Assembly (NCBI GenBank): GCA_015698045.1
Contig: BLAL01000274.1
Span: 1,736,001-1,800,000, forward strand
DNA from: Rhizophagus clarus
Lineage: Eukaryota > Glomeromycota > Glomeromycetes > Glomerales > Glomeraceae
Reading direction: 5' to 3'
DNA length: 64,000 bases
Shown here: positions 1-10,141 of the stretch, one piece after another
How positions within the stretch are numbered: position 1 is the first letter of the stretch
Layout: the number at the start of each line of letters is the position of its first letter
Notes under the pieces: generated by a model
Database searches by the model: none
The model's input: only the letters and a program-made list of their open reading frames with translations
What the model was told of the DNA's origin: nothing
Translations under genes and position numbers: made by a program

Positions 1-588
1 GCAGCGGAAGAAGAATTTGGAGTGGCACAATGCAATTTATGTGAATACTACGAGTTCGGTAATTTTGTAGATAAAGATGAAATTAAGACATTTGAATTTT
101 ATAAAAAATCAGCTGAACATGGATATATAAGTGCAAAATTTCCACTTGGATATTGTTATGTAAATGGAATCGGTACTAAAATCAATAAAGAAAAGGGATT
201 TGAATTATATAATGAGGCAGCCGGTAAAGGCAGTAATACGTTTGATATAAATAATAATAAATCGATAAATAATTTAGATGAGATTAATTATTGGTATCAC
301 GAAGCTGCAGAAAATGATAATAAATTTGCGTTATATAAGTTAGGCGAATGTTATGAATTAGGCAAAGGTGTTTGTGAAAATGAAATTAGAGCATTTGAAT
401 TTTATAAAAAATCAGCTATTCAAGGATTTGTTGATGCTCAATATAAACTTGGGTATTGTTATGAGAAAGGTGTCGGAACTAATACGAATAAAATAATTGC
501 ATTTGATTTATATAAAACGGCTGTAATAGGAGGAAACGTTGATGCACAAAAAGCGTTGAATTTTTATATGAATGAGATGAAAGACTGA
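1..588 (+). CDS. Sel1-repeat protein, 5'-truncated by window edge
   Basis: This is the C-terminal part of a Sel1-like repeat (SLR) protein, a TPR-related helical scaffold that mediates protein-protein contacts. The frame is open from base 1 with no ATG at the start of the repeat region, so the gene begins upstream of the window; a GTG at 22 is not a credible eukaryotic start. About five 36-residue repeats are visible, with signatures such as AKFPLGYCYVNGIGT, FALYKLGECYELGKG and AQYKLGYCYEKGVGT. One repeat is interrupted by an Asn-rich linker between KGFELYNEAAGK and INYWYHEAAEND. The same interruption occurs in the Sel1 proteins at 36.4, 40.4 and 53.7 kb, so this is a member of the same subfamily. 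It ends with TGA at 586-588. The family is clear; the specific partner is unknown. Confidence 0.9.
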   Translation, partial: AAEEEFGVAQCNLCEYYEFGNFVDKDEIKTFEFYKKSAEHGYISAKFPLGYCYVNGIGTKINKEKGFELYNEAAGKGSNTFDINNNKSINNLDEINYWYHEAAENDNKFALYKLGECYELGKGVCENEIRAFEFYKKSAIQGFVDAQYKLGYCYEKGVGTNTNKIIAFDLYKTAVIGGNVDAQKALNFYMNEMKD

Positions 589-2425
589 CAGAAATATAGA
601 AATATTAGTAGTGGATAGTTATGGAAAATGGATGTTAAGAAGCTAATATAACGAGGCAGTGTATTAAAAGTTGATTGGTTAAAAAGTGAAATTATTATTT
701 CGTACAACGAGGGTGTATTACATTAATAATTTTAAAGAGTTTATTTATTATCACAAATTCTTTATTTATTTTTTGCGTTGTAGCATATGACGATTACAGT
801 ATAAATTTTCCAGACATTTTGATAATTATATAAATAAAAAAAATAGTAACCATACATTTATATGACGAATAAATTTTTTACTTTGTAACGAATTTTAGCA
901 AGAAAAAAAAAAAAAAAAAATATAATTAATATTAGTTATGAATAAATATGCATATTAAATTATAAATTATTTTACAACATTTTCTCATCTTTTCCATGTC
1001 TTCACCATATAAAGATATTTGTGCATCAACGTTTTCTTCTTCCGCAGTTAATTGAATACCACATTTACATAATCGAGAACATTATAACTGATTCTTTATA
1101 AGTCCCAAGTGCTATCGAAATTTCTAACCGACTTTATGGTATTCAGGAGTTTAACGACAGATTTCATAACTACGGGACACTTGGTAAATTAACCTGAATA
1201 ATAAAAGATAAGTGATTTGTCAAAAAAAAAAAAAAAAAAAAAAAAAAATCGGTAATATTTTTATGTTATTATTTGAACTTACAACGGAAACTTCATAGAG
1301 AGACAACTTCCATTATAGATCTAGTAGTACTATTGAACATTCAGAATATTGTGCGCCGTAACTGCGTTGCTTGACTGCTTGATTCATGCGTTCAACAATT
1401 GCTTATAATAATTCGGTAACAAATATTATTGATAATATTATGAATCGATTTTGTTTTTAAAAAATTCATTACTTCCAAAAATTTTTTAGCGTTAATAATT
1501 ATAATTTGGTTAGATTAAAAAATCTAAGAATCTAAGCCTACAAAAAAAAATTCTTGATTTCATTAAAAGTCATTATCATAAATAGAATGTTCCTTTGAAA
1601 CATCTTTTCGAATGCGGTATTTCATTGATGGCAATTAGATGACAAAATTGTTTAAGTAAATAGAATTATCTTTTTCAATGTATGACGAAATACATGACGA
1701 AATAAATAGAACCCATGTTTTGAACAAACGGTTTTAATTTTTTGAATGATAAGCCTCAAAAAATATAAAGGTTTTTTGATACCACAATATATACATATTG
1801 TTTTTTGACATACAGTAAATAAATGACGGTTTATGATAATCATAATTAAAAAAAGAATTGTTAGTTTTTTATTTGTCGTACGAATTTCCGATTCCGATGA
1901 AAATTAAGAATAATATTATATTAATAAACGCACCAATCAAAATTATTTTTTAAGTATTTTTATTAGCCATTACTATTAAAAAAATAAAACTTACTATACT
2001 GATAATGGATAATTATTCTCAACCTATTTATTTAATTTAGGTTAGATCGAAAATCTAGATAATCCTTTAAATTTAATTATTTGGGTTTACATTGATTTAA
2101 CTCGAATAGACTTAAACTTTTTCAGACAAAGACAATTAAATTAAAATTGCTGTTTTCTAATTTTAGCTTATTTGTAAAACGTCTTAAAGTAAAATAAGGA
2201 ATTTATTTTTGAATACTGGAACTTGGATTCCGACTTTTGCGTCATCTTAATGATCTTCATACGTAATTCCCAAAATCATTTTATTATTTGTACGAAATGT
2301 TATAAATATCGCCCGGTGAATTTGCAAATCGATCATTTTAAAATTCACTCATATTTCATTTTCATTAATACTTCTCAAAAAAAAAAAAACCACAAATCTA
2401 CAAGAAAACAAGAAAAATTTGTAAA
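589..2425. other. AT-rich intergenic region
   Basis: No gene is supported here apart from the short Sel1 remnant at 932-1075. The stretch holds several poly(A) runs (near 901-920 and 1221-1248) and no convincing long reading frame. The last ~60 bases before 2426 are A-rich and form the likely 5' UTR of the DUF2235 gene. Confidence 0.5.
932..1075 (-). pseudogene. Sel1-repeat gene fragment (terminal repeat only)
   Basis: The minus strand translates as a 47-codon piece reading RLCKCGIQLTAEEENVDAQ and continuing to a TAA at 932-934. The block AEEENVDAQISLY matches the end of one Sel1 repeat and the start of the next, as in the gene at 1-588, whose first visible residues are AAEEEFG. Nothing repeat-like precedes it, so it is a relic of a second, oppositely oriented copy. 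The match is short and the call depends on it. Confidence 0.45.
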
Positions 2426-3607
2426 ATGGGTAAAAATATTGTCGTATTATGTGATGGTACATGGAATAATCCAAATTCCCAGACAAACGTTTACACATTA
2501 TATAAAGAATTAATAGAGAAAGATTATGAACAACATGTTTTGTATATAGACGGGGTCGGAATTGGCGAATTGACCTTAAATTTTCTCATTGATGGAGCTG
2601 TAGCTCTAACTCTTGATAATAAAATCAAAGAAGGTTACAGATTCATAGTTGAACACTATGATCATGGTGATGATGTATGGCTTTTTGGTTTTAGTCGTGG
2701 CGCTTACACTGCGAGATGTATCGCTGGAATGATAAGAAATTGTGGAATTCTGAAACTTGATCGAGAAGTCAAATCTGATCAAATTGACAAACGTGTTGAT
2801 CTCGCTTATGATTTATATCGCGATAGAGATCTGATTAATCATCCAGAAGGGAAAGGATCTGGGGACTTTAAAAAAGCATTCAGTCATTCCGATTCTAAAA
2901 AACAAGTTATAAAATTCCTTGGACTTTGGGATACTGTTGGTGCTCATGGTTTGCCTGGTTATGAAATTGGAGAAGGTTTTAGATATTTAGAATTTTATGA
3001 TCAAGTTGTACCTAATATAGTTAAATATGCTTGTCAAGCTTTAGCCATTCATGAAAGAACTGCTTTCTTTGAACCAAGTCGTATACTTCCTAATAATTCT
3101 GGTACTATCGTAAAGGAGACTTGGTTTCCAGGTGTACATAGTGAAATAGGTGGTGGAACCTTTTTAAATTTTAAAGGCAATCAAAGAATAGTTAATGCAA
3201 CTCTTTTGTGGATGATAGAAAATATTGTACAAGTTGGAGGTTTATTAATGCACGATGATATCGAAACTTATCGTACTAAATTCTCTCCAGATACTGGACC
3301 TTCTTGGAACACTATAAATTATTTATTTGATCGTAGTAATTCTGTTTTTCCATCGTTCATACTTAAGGATAGAAGTATTCCATTAGAATTAGATCCTAGT
3401 GAAAAATTTTTGAGAAATGATCTACTTTATAGGAATGGAGATTGGTTGCTTCCGTTTGGTATAAGGTCCCATCTATGTACCCAATATGGTTCGAATACAT
3501 ATGAGGAATTGCGTGAAGTTATGGAAAAGAAAGGAATTAGATTATATAACGATGTAATATATGATAAAGATGTTAGTGAGGAAGTACAAGAGGATACTCG
3601 TTCATAA
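2426..3607 (+). CDS. DUF2235 alpha/beta-hydrolase-fold protein
   Basis: A complete single-exon gene of 393 residues. It matches the DUF2235 family (alpha/beta-hydrolase fold, related to the catalytic domain of Tle1-type phospholipases), which is common as stand-alone proteins in fungi. Visible landmarks: N-terminal VVLCDGTWNN (residues 6-15); nucleophile elbow GFSRGAYTAR with Ser90; LWDTVGAHGLPG with Asp169; and WFPGVHSEIGGG with His238. These give a plausible Ser-Asp-His triad. There is no signal peptide or membrane segment, so it is probably cytosolic. The ATG at 2426 fits because the family starts directly at this DGTWN strand; a longer frame at 2223 is in another phase and is noise. The substrate is not known; hydrolysis of a lipid or other ester is inferred from the fold only. 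Confidence 0.92.
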   Translation: MGKNIVVLCDGTWNNPNSQTNVYTLYKELIEKDYEQHVLYIDGVGIGELTLNFLIDGAVALTLDNKIKEGYRFIVEHYDHGDDVWLFGFSRGAYTARCIAGMIRNCGILKLDREVKSDQIDKRVDLAYDLYRDRDLINHPEGKGSGDFKKAFSHSDSKKQVIKFLGLWDTVGAHGLPGYEIGEGFRYLEFYDQVVPNIVKYACQALAIHERTAFFEPSRILPNNSGTIVKETWFPGVHSEIGGGTFLNFKGNQRIVNATLLWMIENIVQVGGLLMHDDIETYRTKFSPDTGPSWNTINYLFDRSNSVFPSFILKDRSIPLELDPSEKFLRNDLLYRNGDWLLPFGIRSHLCTQYGSNTYEELREVMEKKGIRLYNDVIYDKDVSEEVQEDTRS

Positions 3608-4554
3608 TTTAGTATACTATTAGGAATATTTATTAATCAATTTCATTTATTAGATAGATAGTTAGATATATTTTGTTTATTCCACATCAATTTTTTTTTT
3701 CAAATAGCATTTCATTTAAATACCATTTTTTTTTTTTGATTTGATTCCAAGTAGGACAATAGAATAAATTGCTTTTAAATTAGTAAATTTTTTTTTAACT
3801 CGAAAAATAATATATATATATTTTTTTTTTTGTACGTATAATGTGTATTAATATAATAAAGTACGCTTTAATCTCCAAATTTAGTCAGAATGCCCGACTC
3901 TATGACCGATAAGTAGACAAAATAAGTGTGTAATAAAAAATCTATTCAAGAACAAAAATTGAATGATATACTGTTCTTTTATGTACAGTATTTGCCGCTA
4001 TAAAAAAACGGTAATTAGAAAACACGTCATGTATAGAAGCCCTTGTGTGTGCTTATTCTTTGATATGTATATATGGTTGTCACGAAATGGGCATACATAG
4101 AAATTTATTTAATAAAATGTATGTACGTATGAAAGAAATAATGAGACCAAACGAACATACACACATACATGCGATAAGACGCAGTTACAGTTACTGTGCT
4201 ACATTTTATATAAAACTGACAGTTAATTTTATTAATTATATTTATTATTATTATTATTATAACAATATTAGTCAAACTTATAATAAATAAATATAAATAT
4301 CGATGTTATATAATAATTATACTAACTTTATATTATTTTAATTCCATAAAAAATATTTACAATACCGTTATTACCGTGTAACCGATTTTGGTGGAGGGCA
4401 AAGTAAAAATTGCAATAAAGGCCTTTGCAAATTGCAATACCGATTTCTCCAATTCATTTTTGCTCCAAAGTTTCATGCGCATTCAAATTTGTATTACGAT
4501 TGAATCAAACTTCAAAAAATCTAGTTCGATGTTAACATTATCTAATTTTTTGGT

Positions 4555-4820
4555 ATATCAATTAATAAATAAAGAGCCTTGATGTCCACCGATTTTAAAT
4601 CAGCAAAATCCGTCTATTTGCTTTCGTATACCCATCATTCTCCTTTAATTGCACCTTCAAAACATGATGTTGTTAAATTACCATTTTTACCATAAACTGC
4701 TCCAGGTCTAATTATTGTACCATTAATAATTTTGATTCAACAATAGTTTGTTCTATTGGTGGTCTCCAAGTTACCAATTCCAAGTTTGTCTATGCGTCCG
4801 AATATCCTCAAGATCCGGCT
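4555..4820 (-). pseudogene. NAD(P)-dependent epimerase/dehydratase fragment
   Basis: Three minus-strand pieces in different frames assemble into a recognisable extended-SDR core. The first is TNLELVTWRPPIEQTIVES, preceded by an in-frame TAG. The second is INGTIIRPGAVYGKNG, which carries the RPG-x-VYG signature of NAD-dependent epimerases, and continues NLTTSCFEGAIKGE before a stop. The third is VDIKALYLLID, resembling the HVDDIARLYLL segment that follows in the family. The frame changes and stops show it is dead. No N-terminal Rossmann GxxGxxG part is visible. The family call rests on the RPGxVYG block. Confidence 0.6.
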
Positions 4821-5085
4821 GTCTAGAAAAAAAAAACGAACTATCAGTAAAGTTCATTAAAATAAAATTAAAAGAAAAGTAAAATTTTCATTTGCCGAGA
4901 TTTAAGTCCAAAGAAATACTAAAAAAAGAAGAAAACGAACTGATAGAACCGTTTTGTTAAAATAAAAGCAATTAAAGTAAAAAGAAAAACTTAACGTAAA
5001 ATTTCGCGTCTAAGGAGACCGAAAGAACCACCCAAAATGAATTGTTTCATTAAGGATTTTTTTAGCAGGAAATACGGAGAGAAAT

Positions 5086-5165
5086 GAAAAAGAGAAAGAA
5101 AGGGAAGGAAAAAGGAAGAGACGAAAGGAAGGAAGGGGAGAGAAAGACGAAGGAAAGGGGAAGGA
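5086..5165 (+). repeat. Polypurine tract
   Basis: About 80 bases of almost pure A and G with only two pyrimidine interruptions, made of irregular GAAA, GGAA and GAGA words. The opposite strand is the complementary pyrimidine tract. The ORFs reported across it on both strands are low-complexity artefacts. Confidence 0.75.
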
Positions 5166-6450
5166 CATGTTGTCACCACAAATCCAACGTATACACCATA
5201 CGCTACATACTGTACATAGGTGCTTATAGTCTATTTGGTCGTATAACAGATGTAAATAAAGTATAATAAATTCCGTTACATAACAATATGTTATAGTTGC
5301 TCAAAAAAGACTAAACCTTCATTTTCTTTACAATCCCATTAATTTTCGGAATTTTTCATTAGATAAAAATTTTGTGTCTATTCAGTTATATTTTACATTT
5401 AGTATAATACACGGTCCTTATTAACGCAAAAAATTAATAGCATTTGTACGCTTTCTCTTATTAGACAAGAGAACTAACGAATAATGATGATGCTAAAAAA
5501 ATGTTGTCATTCCTAGCTAGACAATATTTTAAAATTAAGATTAAATTAATAAATAAGCCACGCCTCAAAGTTAATCATACGATAAAATTTCAGAACTGCC
5601 CGTCGGCAAACTTAACCAGGAATGAACTAACCTGTTTTTTTTATTCGTTAAACGAAATATTAATCTTAAATAACGACACATTTATACGTACATATCACTT
5701 TTGGTCTTACAAATCCAAGTATTGTCAATGTGCTAGACTTATCAAAGAGTGGAAATAACATTCCCTTCAAAAAAAAAAAAAAAAGATTAGGATCTTGGGA
5801 GTAAATCTTTTTCTTATTTTAGAGATTAAGAGTTCCTTTATTTTGCTTTAGCTTTTGGCATCACATGTTAATTCCTAATTTACTAGAAGAATTTGAAATT
5901 ATGCAAAATAAATAAATAAATATTTATATATAAAGATAAAAATTTAGTGTTAGATTATTAGTCAATTTAATGTTATAGTATAAATAAAAAATAATCAATT
6001 AATTCTATAAGCCTCATCCATTGGTCATCTTTCTTCAAATCTGCATGATCATAATTCCAGAGGATTTTTCCAGGAGAGGATTGATTGCTGTAGACTAGTG
6101 ATGTGCTCTTGGAAAATTGGAAGCACCTTTGGAAGCATTTTTGGAAGGAAGGATTGGAAGCATAATATATAATAAATTATTTGGATTGGAAGCTTCCAAT
6201 CGATTTTTTTTGCTATTGATAAACAAGCCTGCTCTCCGTCGGATGATAATTTATCCGATTATACTGCGAATCTCGTGATTACTTCAACAAGTTGTTTCAC
6301 GATCATGCACGTGATTGCACATGCAGTGACACTTTTATACATATGAAACGTCTATTTTTTTTTATTTATGTATACGAGGTGATCCTCCAAAAAAAAAAAA
6401 AAAAAAAAAAAATATTTTTTTTTATTTTAATAATCCTTTATTTAATGCAG

Positions 6451-8793
6451 GACCGACTAGATATCATATTTCCTTTATGTGAAGATAATTCGGACGATGA
6501 TGAGAAATATAAAGTAACTGGAGGTATAATTTCAAATAAATTTAAAAGTTCTAAATATTAGTTAGTCATTATACAAGCATATATTCAGTTGTTTTTTAAC
6601 TTGTAATTTTTATATTCTTATGAAAGATGTGTTAGAAGAAAATATTTCAACATTTAGTGAATATGGAGTTTGTATAAAATGTGATAAAGAAAAAAGCCAT
6701 TATCAATGGTGTCAATCATGTGAGCGAAAACAATGTCAAGAAAATTTTTCAAAATAGACCAGCGGAAACGAAGAAATTGACCAATTTCTTCAAAATTCAC
6801 AATTAAATGCTACAAATCCTCAAACTTTCTTGGAATGGATTCCTTACGAAAAGCTTGTTGATATAAAATTCTTAAGTGATCATTCAAAAGGTACCATTTT
6901 ATATTCCGCTGTTTGGATGGATGGACCAAGAATTTTATGGGATCAACAAAATCAAGAATATAAAAGATCCAAAATTCAAGTTCTCATAAAAGCACATAAT
7001 AATCAAGTTGAAAGTTTAAATGAGGTGCCTTTATATCAATTATTTTTTAAAATGATTAAAACTTTATAAAAACAAAAACTCATTCGCATTTTAGCTTAAA
7101 ACATACCTAGATTGCCACTCACAGGATTATCCTTTATTAATACAATTTTATGGAATATCCAAAAATCCCGAAGATAACGAATATCTTATTATAATGCAAT
7201 ATGCTCAAAATGGTCCATTATATGACTATATATTTGACAATTTTGATAATATTGACTGGGAGATAAATTACATTTACTTTTTTACCTTGTCGAAGATTTG
7301 AAAGCGTCGCATAACGCTGGATATGTTCATAGAAATTTTCATCCATCTGATATATTAGTATTTGATAATAGCTTATGTGCAATAAGTTCATTTTCAAAAT
7401 GCCGTAAAACAAAGAGGAGGTATTTGGGTGGCAACGTTATATGGCACCAGAATTTTTACGTTATAAACCTTATACAAAGGCTTGTGATATTTATTCATTT
7501 GGAATGATAATGTACACTGTTGGAACTGGAATCATGCCTTATTACAAACAAGATGATGATTTTTATCTAACTATTGGTATTTGTTCAGGATTAAGACCGA
7601 AATTTTCAATTTATGTACCGAAAAATTTCCAACAATTAGTGGAAAAATGTTGGAATGCTGAACCCGATTTGCGTCCTGATATTTCCGAAATATATGATAC
7701 CTTGTTAAAGTGGTGGTCAACTGTTTATCATAATAAACGTTTAACTCCAATATGTCTAGAATTTCTTGCAGCTAACAGAATTCAGAAACCGATCATAACA
7801 AAAGAGACGAAAGAAATGAAAGATATAATGCTTTCAAACAAAAAAAACTTAGAACCATCAGAATTTATCGATTTTATCGTAGGTAATCATTTTGTCAAAT
7901 TTATTAATATAAATGAATTGTCAAGAAAAGCGAAACCTATAGGAAGTGGTCATTTTGGGACTGTTTCAAAGACTATTTGGAAAAAAACAAATAATGAGGT
8001 TGTTATCAAAAGATTAAAAAATATTGAATCAATTAGTTATAAGCAAATTGAAGCATTCCTTCATGAATTAGAAGGCTAGATTTTTGTCCAAGAATCATAC
8101 GTATATTAGGAATAAGTTTTGGTAAGATATAGTACACTATAACTTCTTTACACTATTACTGCAATTAGTTAATATTTGTTTATTATTCATTTATAGATGA
8201 AAGTACGAGAGAATATTTATATGTGATGCAATATGCTGATGGCGGGAATTTACGCAATTATCTTAATGAAAAATTTTCAACATTAACTTGGAATAATAAA
8301 GTCAAATTAGCCTATCAAATTACCGAAGGAATCAAATATCTTCATGGTGAAAATATTCTTCATCGTGATTTACATTCTAAAAATATAGTAATACATCAAG
8401 GGGAAGCCAAAATAATTGATCTTGGGATTGCAAAAAGTACAGAAACCGAAACGCATCTTCATTCGGGTGTATTTGGTATGGTTCCATATATTGATCCTAA
8501 GCTATTAGCAAGCGATTCTTATAAACATGATAAAAAATCCGATATTTATAGTTTAGGAGTTCTTATGTGGGAATTATCTAGCGGGCATTCTCCATTCTAT
8601 GATGATAATGATTTGAATAGGTTAACATATAATTTAATAAAAGGTAAAAGAGAAAAAACCGTTCCCAATACACCTTATGAATACATGAAATTATACCAAT
8701 CGTGTTGGAATGGTGGACCAGATAAGAGGCCTTCAGTTGAGCAAGTTTTTAATAAATTAGAAGAAATATTAAATCTCAAAAATGATACTAATT

Positions 8794-8826
<33 letters not shown>

Positions 8827-9126
8827 GTGATGGTGATGGTGATGGTGGAACATCGTCTTTACAAGGTTAGTTAGATTACGAGTCAATTTTATGTACTAAA
8901 AAGATGCATGCCAATATTTAATCTTCCAGGTAGAGTAACAAGTTTATTTTTTATTTAATTTTCAGATTTTACAAACGGACTAGAAAGTGATGAATCTTCA
9001 AGTATATTAACGAGAGGTAAAGTATATTATCATTGTTTTATTCGAATTCGTTTATATTGTATGTAATTTACTAATTTTTCTAATTTTAATGAAGATCCAA
9101 CGATAGACGAATTACATCTAACATGA
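6451..9126 (+). pseudogene. Decayed tandem (double) protein-kinase gene
   Basis: This is a Rhizophagus-style tyrosine-kinase-like gene with two kinase domains. Exon 6451-6523 splices in phase to 6627, which opens a cysteine-pair segment (CIKCDKEKSHYQWCQSC). An in-frame TAG at 6757-6759 stands where the family usually has TGG (WTSGN). Domain 1 follows with a degenerate glycine loop (SDHSKGTILYSAVW), HRN in place of HRD, and S-F-S in place of DFG. Frameshifts lie near 7265 and 7415. Domain 2 starts near 7920 with GSGHFGTVS and VVIKRL, then has a frameshift near 8075, an intron at 8122-8196, HRDLHSKNI and DLG. Introns at 8866-8965 and 9017-9094 keep phase to a TGA at 9124-9126. Domain 2 alone looks nearly intact and could have been active. 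The nonsense codon and at least three frameshifts mean no continuous product. Confidence 0.8.
8797..8847 (+). repeat. GAT trinucleotide microsatellite in coding sequence
   Basis: About ten GAT units followed by GGTGAT units. They encode a poly-Asp/Gly tail after the second kinase domain. Such tracts change length easily; this one sits in the C-terminal tail, outside the kinase fold. Confidence 0.85.
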
Positions 9127-10141
9127 TGTTTGAATTGTTCATTTGCCAAAACTTATTTTTAACACGAAGTTAAAATGTTTACTATTAATTTTGATTGATT
9201 GGTTTTCCGCACAGTCGTAATAGTAATTTTTGTATTAATAAAATGTTTATTTTAATGTATAATAGAACCATCTCCTGAAAACATTAATCACGATCACTTT
9301 GAATTAGTTGAAGCATGCATCAATATAAATGTTTACATCACCGTTATTAGAAGTACAACATTTTATTAGATTTATGTTATTGGCCCAATCGCCCAATCAT
9401 ATTAAGTAGTACATGAAATAAACTTACATGATTGATAACAGTACAATAATAGTTTAAATGGAAATTTATAAATAATAAAAGAATTGAAAATTTCGGCCGT
9501 ATTATCCATTTAGGATATATATTGCATACATAGCTCAATAATTCGTTATTTCCCTTATTGCTGCATTACAATTTACAAATCCTTACGATATGAACCCCGA
9601 TTGTGCTTTGTTCATGTCCGATTTCATCTTTCACACGTGCGTCACAGTATTACTTAAAATAGCATTTTTGGACGCTTAACGGAGGATTAAATACATTGAG
9701 ATTGGAAAGAGTAGTGATTGTCTGTCTAACAGAATGTTCTAATTCATGAAATAAGTTAATTCCATTATTTAACACAAAGAACACTATGGTTATTTTTTAC
9801 AAATATATTACTATTGGTTGATATTACATACTGTCAAATGGAACGCTAGCGCCCTTTATTGCAACTACATTAAATGTAAATAAATCCATTATTGGCGTAC
9901 AATAACGAATAAGGGCATCGCCGAATCACATGGAAGTCACGCAATTTAAAAAGAAGTAAACGATATCTTTATGATATCCAAAACATACGTTTCAAAAAGG
10001 TTTCCTAAATTTTCGTGATTTTCGATAATCATTTGTAAGAAATTGGTAAAAATTACTTCTAAATCTCTTATAAACTCCTCAAATTAGTAAAAGAAGGTGA
10101 CCAAGTTTATATAAAAAAATAATTATCGCAATGATTATATT
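9127..10141. other. Intergenic region downstream of the kinase relic
   Basis: AT-rich and without a supported gene. A possible extra exon-like stretch follows an ATAATAG acceptor near 9267 (reads EPSPENINHDHFELVEAC), but nothing ties it to a gene. Otherwise I see nothing. Confidence 0.4.

Larger units (their letters stand above)
3608..6450. other. Intergenic region with gene relics
   Basis: No intact gene. It holds AATAAA-type sites just after the DUF2235 gene, T- and A-runs, an ATT microsatellite near 4240-4260, an epimerase relic (4555-4820), a purine tract (5086-5165) and repeated TTGGAAGC words near 6110-6205. Short frames at 4045, 5501 and 6292 look like chance. A weak minus-strand coding-like stretch near 6005-6075 (GKILWNYDHADLKKDD) could be another relic. 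Confidence 0.45.

Noticed and set aside
22..30. GTG start for the first Sel1 frame
   Set aside because: Nuclear eukaryotic genes do not normally start at GTG, and the frame is open and repeat-like to base 1.
2426..3607. Type VI secretion effector acquired from bacteria
   Set aside because: DUF2235 proteins are widespread as stand-alone fungal genes, and codon use and AT content match the surroundings; no sign of recent transfer.
4045..4290. 81-codon ORF
   Set aside because: Ends in a Tyr/Asn tract from an ATT microsatellite; no family features and no promoter context.
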